Both the position numbers and the translations under genes were made by a program. A stretch of 64,000 bases of DNA, from positions 9,610,001-9,674,000 of the forward strand of contig NZ_CP107935.1 in NCBI RefSeq assembly GCF_036038375.1, read 5' to 3'. Shown piece after piece: positions 57,761-64,000 of the stretch (positions are counted from its first letter, which is position 1; every line of letters starts with the position of its first letter). Below the pieces are notes generated by a model that searched no databases, had not been told where the DNA came from, and was given only the letters and a program-made list of their open reading frames with translations. Source of the stretch: Streptomyces sp. NBC_00414 (lineage in GTDB: Bacteria > Actinomycetota > Actinomycetes > Streptomycetales > Streptomycetaceae).

Positions 57761-58243
57761 ATGGAGCCCGACCTCAGCAAGTACCGCCTGGAGGGTGACG
57801 CCTCGATGTACCGGCTGCCCAGCGGGATCGTGGCTCCCGTGGTGACGCGCGCCGGATCGGAGAGCGGGAACACCGCCGACTCCGGCGGGGCCGTCCGGAT
57901 CTCGGGCGTCAGCATCCAGCACACACCCGCCACCAAACTGTGGTTCGGCAAGGTCAGCAACGACCCCGGCTACCGCTCGGTCACCCATCACCACGGCGAG
58001 GCCGAGACCGGCGGCTACGTCCTGTCGGGGCGGGCCCGCATCTACTTCGGCGAGAAGTTCGAGGACTACGTCGACATGTCGGAGGGCGACTGGGTCTTCG
58101 TCCCGCCGTTCATGCCGCACATCGAGTGCAACCTCTCCCGCACCGATCCCCTGACCTGGATGACCACCCGGACGCCGGAGAACATCGTCGTCAACCTCAC
58201 CGACGTGGCCGACGCCGACCTGCGCGACTGGCTCGACCGATGA
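57761..58243 (+). CDS. Cupin protein of the aryl-CoA operon
   Basis: 160 residues, one cupin domain. Motif 1 is THHHGEAETGGYVLSG with the expected His/Glu metal ligands; motif 2 lies around GDWVFVPPFMPHIECN. ATG start about 38 bp after the tandem repeats. The thioesterase ATG overlaps its stop (ATGA), so it is translationally coupled to the CoA-metabolising genes. It could be a ring-cleaving dioxygenase or an isomerase acting on the aromatic intermediate, but it is much shorter than gentisate dioxygenase. Confidence 0.82.
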   Translation: MEPDLSKYRLEGDASMYRLPSGIVAPVVTRAGSESGNTADSGGAVRISGVSIQHTPATKLWFGKVSNDPGYRSVTHHHGEAETGGYVLSGRARIYFGEKFEDYVDMSEGDWVFVPPFMPHIECNLSRTDPLTWMTTRTPENIVVNLTDVADADLRDWLDR

Positions 58244-59166
58244 CGCCGGGACCCGGTCCGACAACGGGCGGGACACCGCCGACCTCCGCGTTCTTCACCG
58301 AGGCCGTCACGCTGACGCCCACCCCGCCGGAGCACTTCGACCTCGCCTTCACCGCCGTCACCCAGCCCTGCCCCTGGCCCAAGGCGTACGGCGGCGACCT
58401 GGTCGCGGCGGCAGCGGCGGCGGCCATGCGGTCGGTGACCGACGCCAAGACGCTGCACTCGATGCACAGTTACTTCCTGCGCCCCGCCGACATCGGCGCA
58501 CAGGTGCGCTACGAGGTCGAGGTGCTGCGCGACGGCCGCGGCTACAGCACCCGGCAGGTACGCGGCTACCAGAACGGCAAACCGCTCTACGTCTGCCTGG
58601 CCAACTTCGCGGCGGGGGAGCCCGGCGGGACCTTCCACGCGGAGTTCGCGGAGGTCGTCCCCGACCCGGAAGACCTCCCCGGCTCGGCCGCGTACCTCGA
58701 AGAGCGCAGCGGCGGCTCGATGACCGAGGAGTCCAAGGCCTACTGGTCCACCGGCCGCAGCTTCGACATGCGGCATCTGCCCGGCCCGGTCTACCTCACC
58801 GTCGAGGGCAAACGGCTGCCCCAACAGGCGGTCTGGGTAAGGCCGTTCGACACGCTGCGCACCGTCGAGGGACTGACCGACGCCCAGCGGGACCTGGCCG
58901 CGCTGGCCTACGTCTGCGACTACACGATCCTCGAACCCGTCCTGCGCGTACTCGACCTGGCCTGGGCCGACCCCGGACTCGTCACCGCCAGCCTCGACCA
59001 CGCCATGTGGTTCCACCGCCCAGGACCGGTCGGCGACTGGCTCCTCTACGTCCAGGAAGCGGTCGCCGCCGACGCGGGCCGCGGAGTGGGCACCGGCCGC
59101 TTCTTCACCCGCGACCACCGTCACCTGGCCACCGTCGTCCAGGAGGGAATGATCCGCCCCGCCTGA
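58240..59166 (+). CDS. Acyl-CoA thioesterase II (TesB-type)
   Basis: 308 residues, double hot-dog fold. The TesB pattern begins QPCPWPKAYGGDLVAAA and the C-terminal half contains LATASLDHAMWFH-type sequence (here LVTASLDHAMWFHRP) followed by DWLLY. The Asp of the catalytic network is in SLDHAMWFH. ATG 58240-58242 overlaps the cupin stop. In context it may release the aromatic or ring-cleaved product from CoA, or rescue stalled CoA esters. Confidence 0.88.
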   Translation: MTPGPGPTTGGTPPTSAFFTEAVTLTPTPPEHFDLAFTAVTQPCPWPKAYGGDLVAAAAAAAMRSVTDAKTLHSMHSYFLRPADIGAQVRYEVEVLRDGRGYSTRQVRGYQNGKPLYVCLANFAAGEPGGTFHAEFAEVVPDPEDLPGSAAYLEERSGGSMTEESKAYWSTGRSFDMRHLPGPVYLTVEGKRLPQQAVWVRPFDTLRTVEGLTDAQRDLAALAYVCDYTILEPVLRVLDLAWADPGLVTASLDHAMWFHRPGPVGDWLLYVQEAVAADAGRGVGTGRFFTRDHRHLATVVQEGMIRPA

Positions 59167-59251
59167 CCCGCCGCCCGGTACGGCTCGGCACCTCGGCACA
59201 TCGGCGCCTCGGCATCGTCCGGTACCGGCGGCTCCCGGAAGGACTCCTCCG

Positions 59252-60961
59252 TTGACTCTTCCGCCACCGCTCCCACCGATCCGACCTCGGTCACCGGCTC
59301 CCTCGGCGTACGAGGACACCTTCGCCCGGGACCACCTCCCACCCGCGCACCTGTGGCCCGCCATCGAGTTCGGCACGCCCGAACTGCGCCACCCGGAACG
59401 GCTCAACGCGGCCACCGAACTCATCGACCGCACCGCGTCGACGTTCGGGGCCGACCGCCCGGCGCTGCGCACACCGGCCGGGGAGACCTGGACCTACGGG
59501 GAACTGAGGAAGCGGGCCAACCAGGTGGCCCAGGTGCTGACCGAGGACCTCGGCCTGGTCCCGGGCGGGCGGGTCCTGCTGCGCTCACCCAACACCCCAT
59601 GGACCGTCGCGAGTTGGCTCGGCGTGCTCAAGGCCGGGGGCGTCGTCGTCACCGTCATGGCCGCGCTGCGCGCCCGGGAGATCGCCCCGGTCGCCGAACG
59701 GACCCTGCCCGCCCTCGCCCTGGTCGACCACCGGTGCGCCGAGGACGTCCACACCGTCCGTGACACCGTGCTGCCGTCGCTGAAGGTCGTCGAGTTCGGC
59801 GGCACCGGACCGGGCGACCTCGTGGCGCGCGCCTCGGCGAAGTCAGGTGAGTTCACCGCCGTGGACACCGCCGCCGACGACGTGGCACTCCTCGCGCCGA
59901 CGTCCGGCAGCACCGGCACCCCGAAGATCACCATGCACTTCCACCGGGACATCCTGTCCATCGACGACACCTTCGGCCGCCATGTGCTGCGACTGCTCCC
60001 GGACGACCTGGTCGCCTGCAGCGCCCCCTTCGCCTTCACCTTCGGCCTCGGCATGCTCGTCGTCTTCCCGCTGCGGGCCGGCGCCTGCGCACTGCTCACC
60101 GAGGCCGTGACCCCGCCGGGCATGGCGGAACTCGTCCAGCAGCAGGGCGTCACCGTGCTCGCGACGGCGCCCACCGCCTACAAGGCGATCCTGCGCGAGG
60201 GGCGCGAACAGCAGCTAGCCGGACTGCGCGTCGGCGTCTCGGCCGGCGAACACATCCCCGTGGGCACCTGGGAGCAACTGCGCGACAGGATCGGACTGCG
60301 CGTCGTCGACGGGATCGGCGCCACCGAACTGCTGCACATCTTCATCTCGGCGGCCGGCGACGACATCCGGCCCGGCGCCACCGGAAAACCCGTGCCCGGC
60401 TTCCGCGCCACGATCCTCGGCCCCGACGGTACGGAACTCGGTCCCGGCGAGCCGGGCAGGCTGGGCGTCATCGGCCCGGTCGGCTGCCGCTACCTCGACG
60501 ACGAACGCCAGAAGGACTACGTCGTGAGCGGCTGGAACGTCACAGGTGACGTCTTCCACCGCGACGAGGACGGCTACTTCCACTACCACGCCCGCGGCGA
60601 CAACATGATCGTCTCCTCGGGCTACAACATCGGCGGGCCCGAGGTCGAGGCCGCCATAGACACCCACCCCGACGTCCTGGAATGCGCCGTCGTCGGCCGG
60701 AGCGACCCCGAACGCGGCGAAGTCGTCTGCGCCTTCGTCGTCCTGCGGCCCGGCGTGACCGGTGACGCCGCCAAGGCCAGGGAGATCCAGGACCACGTCA
60801 AACAGGTCATCGCGCCCTACAAGTACCCACGTGACGTGCGGTTCCGCGAGTCCCTGCCGCGCAACGCCAGCGGCAAACTGCAGCGTTTCGCGCTCCGCGC
60901 GGCCGTCGAGGGCACAACCGCCGAGGACGAGCAGGCCACCACGGCCGCCGGTGAGCACTGA
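59252..60961 (+). CDS. Aryl-CoA ligase (2-aminobenzoate/benzoate-CoA ligase-like)
   Basis: 569 residues, a member of the acyl-adenylate-forming superfamily. The AMP-binding P-loop is PTSGSTGTPK. GIGATELLHIF corresponds to motif A5, followed by GDVFHRDEDGYFHYHARGDNMI (A7-A8) and the C-terminal Lys in PRNASGKLQRF (A10). It starts at TTG 59252-59254 with GGAAGGA seven to eight bases upstream; a downstream GTG/ATG is less likely because the N-terminus aligns with the family from the start. It activates an aromatic acid to its CoA thioester for the monooxygenase-reductase encoded 12 bp downstream. Confidence 0.87.
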   Translation: MTLPPPLPPIRPRSPAPSAYEDTFARDHLPPAHLWPAIEFGTPELRHPERLNAATELIDRTASTFGADRPALRTPAGETWTYGELRKRANQVAQVLTEDLGLVPGGRVLLRSPNTPWTVASWLGVLKAGGVVVTVMAALRAREIAPVAERTLPALALVDHRCAEDVHTVRDTVLPSLKVVEFGGTGPGDLVARASAKSGEFTAVDTAADDVALLAPTSGSTGTPKITMHFHRDILSIDDTFGRHVLRLLPDDLVACSAPFAFTFGLGMLVVFPLRAGACALLTEAVTPPGMAELVQQQGVTVLATAPTAYKAILREGREQQLAGLRVGVSAGEHIPVGTWEQLRDRIGLRVVDGIGATELLHIFISAAGDDIRPGATGKPVPGFRATILGPDGTELGPGEPGRLGVIGPVGCRYLDDERQKDYVVSGWNVTGDVFHRDEDGYFHYHARGDNMIVSSGYNIGGPEVEAAIDTHPDVLECAVVGRSDPERGEVVCAFVVLRPGVTGDAAKAREIQDHVKQVIAPYKYPRDVRFRESLPRNASGKLQRFALRAAVEGTTAEDEQATTAAGEH

Positions 60962-60973
60962 AAGAGGAACCCC

Positions 60974-63355
60974 GTGAAGATCGCGATCGTCGGCGGTGGC
61001 CCCGGCGGCCTCTACTTCGCCGCTCTCATGAAACAGCTCGACCCGTCCCACGAGATCACCGTGTGGGAGCGCAACGCCCCCGACGACACCTTCGGCTTCG
61101 GGGTGGTGTTCTCCGACGAGACGCTCGGCGGCATCGAGAACGCGGACCGCGAGTTCGCCGACGCCATGGCACGCCGCTTCGCCCGCTGGACCGACATCGA
61201 CATCCACTACCGCGGCCGCACCCACACCGTGGGCGGCCAGGGATTCGCCGCGATGGGCCGCCAGGAACTGCTCCGACTGCTGCAGCGCCGCTGCCACGAC
61301 CTCGGCGTGCTCGTCCGCTTCTCCACGGCCGCCCCCGACACCGACGCCCTGCGTGCCTCGTACGACCTCGTGGTGGGCGCGGACGGTGTCAACTCGCAGG
61401 TCAGGGCGGCTCACCCGGGCGTCTTCCGCCCCACCCTGGACCAACGGCGCAACAAGTACATGTGGCTGGGCACGGACCGGGTCTTCGAGGCGTTCCAGTT
61501 CTTCGTCAAACAGACGGAGTGGGGGACCATGCAGGTGCACGGCTACCCCTACTCCGAGAGCGGCTCCACCTTCATCGTCGAGATGCACGAGGACGTCTGG
61601 CGCCGGGCCGGCTTCGACGTCACCGAGGAGACCGAGTTCCCGCCGGGTGCCTCCGACGAGCAGGCCGTCGAGCGTGTCCGCAAGCTCTTCGCCGACGAAC
61701 TCGCCGGACACCAGGTGTTCGCCAACAACTCCAAGTGGCTCGGCTTCACCACCGTGCGCAACGAGCGCTGGTACCACGGCAACCTCGTCCTCGTCGGCGA
61801 TGCCGCGCACACCGCGCACTTCTCGATCGGCTCGGGCACCAAACTGGCGATGGAGGACTCCCTCGCCCTCGCCGCCTGCCTGCACGAACACCCGGACACC
61901 GAGAGCGCGTTGGAGGCGTACGAGGCGGAGCGGCGCCCGGTCGTCGAGTCCACGCAGCGGGCCGCCCAGGCCTCCCTCGAATGGTTCGAGAACATCGGCA
62001 TGTACGCCCACCAGGAGCCGACCCAGTTCTGCTTCAACCTGCTCACCCGGTCGCGCCGCATCACGTACGACAACCTCCGCACCCGCGACCAGGAGTTCGC
62101 CGACCGGGTCGACGCGGCCTTCGCGGCCTCCCAGGGGCTGCCCGAGACGGCACCGGCGATGTTCCAGCCGTTCCGGCTGGGCGAGCTGGAGCTGAAGAAC
62201 CGGGTGATCGTGTCCCCGATGGACATGTACTCGGCCGTCGACGGCGTACCCGGTGACTTCCACCTCGTGCACCTCGGGTCGAAGGCGATGGGCGGCGCCG
62301 GACTGGTGATGACGGAGATGGTCTGCGTCTCGCCCGAGGGCCGCATCACCCCCGGCTGCACGGGGCTGTGGACCGACGGGCAGCGCGACTCGTGGGCGCG
62401 GATCGTGTCCTTCGTCCACGACCGCAGCACCGCCCGGATCGGACTCCAGCTCGGCCACTCCGGCCGCAAGGGCTCCACCCGGCTCATGTGGGAGGGCATG
62501 GACGATCCCCTGCCGGACGGCAACTGGCAGACCGTGGGCCCCTCACCGCTGCCGTACGGACCCGGCTCGGCCGTACCCCGTGAGCTGGACCGCGCCGGTA
62601 TGGATGCGGTGGTCGCCGACTTCGTGGCCGCCGCCCGCCGTGGCGCCGAAGCGGGCTTCGACCTGCTCGAACTCCACTGCGCGCACGGCTACTTGCTGTC
62701 CTCGTTCCTCTCGCCCGCGACCAATCACCGCACCGACGAGTACGGCGGTTCGCTGCGGAACCGGCTCAGGTTCCCCCTGGAGGTCTTCGACGCCGTCCGG
62801 GCCGCCTGGCCGGCCGAGCGGCCGATGATCGTGCGGGTCTCCGCGACCGACTGGGTGCCGGACGGCACGACCGAGCACGACGCCGTGGAGATCGCCCGCG
62901 CCTTCATCGCCCACGGGGCGGACGCGATCGACGTCTCCTCCGGGCAGGTCTCCAAGGACGAGCGGCCCGCGTACGGGCGCTCGTACCAGACGCCGTTCGC
63001 GGACCGGATCCGCCACGAGGTCGCGGCGGCCACCGGCACGGCTGTCATCGCGGTCGGAGCCATCGCGTCCTACGACGACGTGAACTCGATCCTGCTGGCG
63101 GGGCGCGCCGACCTGTGCGCTCTCGGCCGCACCCATCTCTACGATCCGCACTGGACGCTGCACGCGGCGGCCGAGCAGGAGTATCGGGGCGGTGCGGGGC
63201 AGTGGCCGCTGCCGTATCGGGCCGGGGCGCGTAAGCCGCCGAGCGCTCGCACTGACGCTGTGCGTCCGCGGCTGTCCCTGCTGCGGGCCGAGGGTTCCGC
63301 GCAGACCGTGCACTTGCGGTGGCTGCCGCCACGGGAGCCGGTGCCTGTGTCGTGA
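60974..63355 (+). CDS. Bifunctional aryl-CoA monooxygenase/OYE reductase (2-aminobenzoyl-CoA type)
   Basis: 793 residues, GTG start with GAGGAA upstream. The N-terminal flavin monooxygenase spans about 1-395: FAD motif GGGPGGLYFA, then DLVVGADGVNS and VGDAAHTAHFSIGSG. The C-terminal Old Yellow Enzyme-type reductase spans about 400-760 (NRVIVSPMDMYS, LQLGHSGRKGS, HGYLLSSFLSP and a C-terminal flavin-binding SYDDVNSILLAGRADLCALG). This fused architecture is that of 2-aminobenzoyl-CoA monooxygenase/reductase from Azoarcus evansii and of proteins annotated as salicylyl-CoA 5-hydroxylase/oxidoreductase. With the CoA ligase it should hydroxylate and partly reduce an anthraniloyl- or salicylyl-CoA ring; which substrate is undecided. 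Confidence 0.88.
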   Translation: MKIAIVGGGPGGLYFAALMKQLDPSHEITVWERNAPDDTFGFGVVFSDETLGGIENADREFADAMARRFARWTDIDIHYRGRTHTVGGQGFAAMGRQELLRLLQRRCHDLGVLVRFSTAAPDTDALRASYDLVVGADGVNSQVRAAHPGVFRPTLDQRRNKYMWLGTDRVFEAFQFFVKQTEWGTMQVHGYPYSESGSTFIVEMHEDVWRRAGFDVTEETEFPPGASDEQAVERVRKLFADELAGHQVFANNSKWLGFTTVRNERWYHGNLVLVGDAAHTAHFSIGSGTKLAMEDSLALAACLHEHPDTESALEAYEAERRPVVESTQRAAQASLEWFENIGMYAHQEPTQFCFNLLTRSRRITYDNLRTRDQEFADRVDAAFAASQGLPETAPAMFQPFRLGELELKNRVIVSPMDMYSAVDGVPGDFHLVHLGSKAMGGAGLVMTEMVCVSPEGRITPGCTGLWTDGQRDSWARIVSFVHDRSTARIGLQLGHSGRKGSTRLMWEGMDDPLPDGNWQTVGPSPLPYGPGSAVPRELDRAGMDAVVADFVAAARRGAEAGFDLLELHCAHGYLLSSFLSPATNHRTDEYGGSLRNRLRFPLEVFDAVRAAWPAERPMIVRVSATDWVPDGTTEHDAVEIARAFIAHGADAIDVSSGQVSKDERPAYGRSYQTPFADRIRHEVAAATGTAVIAVGAIASYDDVNSILLAGRADLCALGRTHLYDPHWTLHAAAEQEYRGGAGQWPLPYRAGARKPPSARTDAVRPRLSLLRAEGSAQTVHLRWLPPREPVPVS

Positions 63356-63401
63356 GCGCTGCCCCGCACGGGGTGCCTGGGGTGCGCTCACAGGGCGACG
63401 G

Positions 63402-63520
63402 CCGTCTGTGGCTGGGTGCGCAGTTCCCCGCGCCCCTGAAACAGGCGCCGTACGTGGTTCCCGTGTCCCTGAAGCAGCGGCCGTCCGTGGCTGATCGCGC
63501 GGTTCCCCGCGCCCCAGAAA
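63402..63520. repeat. Two imperfect 40-bp copies of a Streptomyces intergenic repeat
   Basis: 63402-63441 and 63481-63520 align over 40 bp (ccgtcTgtggctggGtG... against ccgtcCgtggctgatCg...) and share the core gttccccgcgcccc. A shorter third relative (gttcccgtgtccctgaag) lies between them. Sequences with this core are scattered between genes in many Streptomyces genomes and are of unknown function. The rest of the 180-bp gap to the convergent PPOX gene is featureless. Confidence 0.65.
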
Positions 63521-63535
63521 ACGCGGAAGCGTGTC

Positions 63536-63955
63536 CTAGCCGGACTGGTTGCTGTCCTTCAGGGCGCCCCAGCCGTGCCAGCGGTCGACCTCGATCCAGG
63601 CGCTGACCCGGTCGCGGACGCGGTCGGGGTAGGGCTCGCCGGTGTAGTGCCGGGAGATGCGGTCGATGTCGGCGAGACCTTCGTCGTCCTTCATGTCCGT
63701 CACCTGGCCCAAGAGGGTGACATGGGTGTACCAGTCGTCCGCGTCGAGGACGGTCAGGGTCACCCGGGGGTCGCGGCGCAGATGCTTCAGACGCACCCGG
63801 CCCAGGTCCATGCTGATCAGCGCTCTACCGTCCTCCCACAAGTACCAGGTGGGCGTGGACACGGGCGCGCCGTCCGTGCGCACCGTGGCGATGACGGCCG
63901 CGTTGGGGCGGCTCAGCAGTTCGACGGCCTCGGGCGGAAGCGGCGGCTTGGACAT
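63536..63955 (-). CDS. PPOX-fold flavin/F420-dependent protein
   Basis: 139 residues from ATG 63953-63955 with GGAGGAG upstream; the GTG two codons earlier is too close to that site. The split-barrel pyridoxamine-5'-phosphate-oxidase fold begins RPNAAVIATVRTDGAPVSTPTWY and continues HLRRDPRVTLTVLDADDWY. This type in actinobacteria usually binds F420 or FMN and reduces heme-breakdown products or other substrates. Convergent with the monooxygenase gene; the gap between them carries the repeat described at 63402-63520. Confidence 0.82.
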   Translation of the reverse strand: MSKPPLPPEAVELLSRPNAAVIATVRTDGAPVSTPTWYLWEDGRALISMDLGRVRLKHLRRDPRVTLTVLDADDWYTHVTLLGQVTDMKDDEGLADIDRISRHYTGEPYPDRVRDRVSAWIEVDRWHGWGALKDSNQSG

Positions 63956-64000
63956 GTGCACTCCTCCATCTCGGCGGGCCCGCAGAGTGGGGGGCTCCGG

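Noticed and set aside
57761..58243. Gentisate 1,2-dioxygenase
   Set aside because: Only one cupin domain of 160 residues is present; the known enzyme is about twice that length.

Overview
The window is about 70% GC with almost exclusively G/C third codon positions. It has GTG/TTG starts, ATGA and GTGA stop-start overlaps, long GC-rich hairpin terminators without U-tracts, and actinobacterial families: SigB-type sigma factors, many RsbU-like PP2C phosphatases, a HAMP-repeat hybrid kinase, DUF574-type methyltransferase and a single TTA codon. All of this fits a Streptomyces (or close relative) chromosome. I see no tRNA, rRNA, IS element, prophage or CRISPR. About 50 protein genes are supported; one is interrupted by an in-frame stop.

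Region A (1-19.1 kb) is a general-stress / partner-switching island. It holds two MarR-type regulators, three SpoIIE/RsbU-type PP2C phosphatases with different sensory domains (one with an altered metal-site motif), a STAS anti-anti-sigma protein, a 1425-residue hybrid histidine kinase with a 92-codon HAMP repeat, and two SigB/F-type sigma factors transcribed divergently. It also holds a MEDS-ATPase protein, two RsbW-like ATPases, Dps, a PRC-barrel protein and two tiny membrane proteins. Two promoters match GNNT-N15-GGGTAT, the published Streptomyces SigB-type consensus. One lies before the STAS gene and one before the PRC-barrel gene.

Region B (19.2-30 kb) has a protein O-mannosyltransferase and then a five-gene galactan-type operon: ABC permeases, sugar-binding lipoprotein, GH42 beta-galactosidase and secreted GH30 galactanase. 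It faces a LacI regulator across two palindromic operators.

Region C (30-37.6 kb) is mixed: a class IV aminotransferase, an MMPL transporter, two exported alpha/beta hydrolases and the interrupted methyltransferase.

Region D (37.6-46.7 kb) is a form I carbon monoxide dehydrogenase locus. coxM-S-L, an XdhC/CoxI-YHS fusion, MoxR/CoxD and CoxE form one tightly overlapped operon. A divergent LysR gene and a CoxG gene complete it. The same bipartite sequence element lies before coxM/lysR and before coxG.

Region E (46.9-55.6 kb) contains a GNAT acetyltransferase and a DUF4360 secreted protein. It also contains a three-gene operon of a PknG-like kinase, a four-helix membrane protein and a solute-binding lipoprotein, which parallels the mycobacterial PknG-GlnX-GlnH sensing system. 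A cupin and a metallophosphoesterase follow.

Region F (55.6-64 kb) has a cytochrome P450 lacking the K-helix ExxR motif and carrying the only TTA codon I found. Next come a RidA protein and, divergently, an aryl-CoA operon: cupin, acyl-CoA thioesterase, aryl-CoA ligase and a monooxygenase-reductase of the 2-aminobenzoyl-CoA type. Its promoter region has three tandem 11-bp repeats. A PPOX-fold flavin/F420 protein ends the window.
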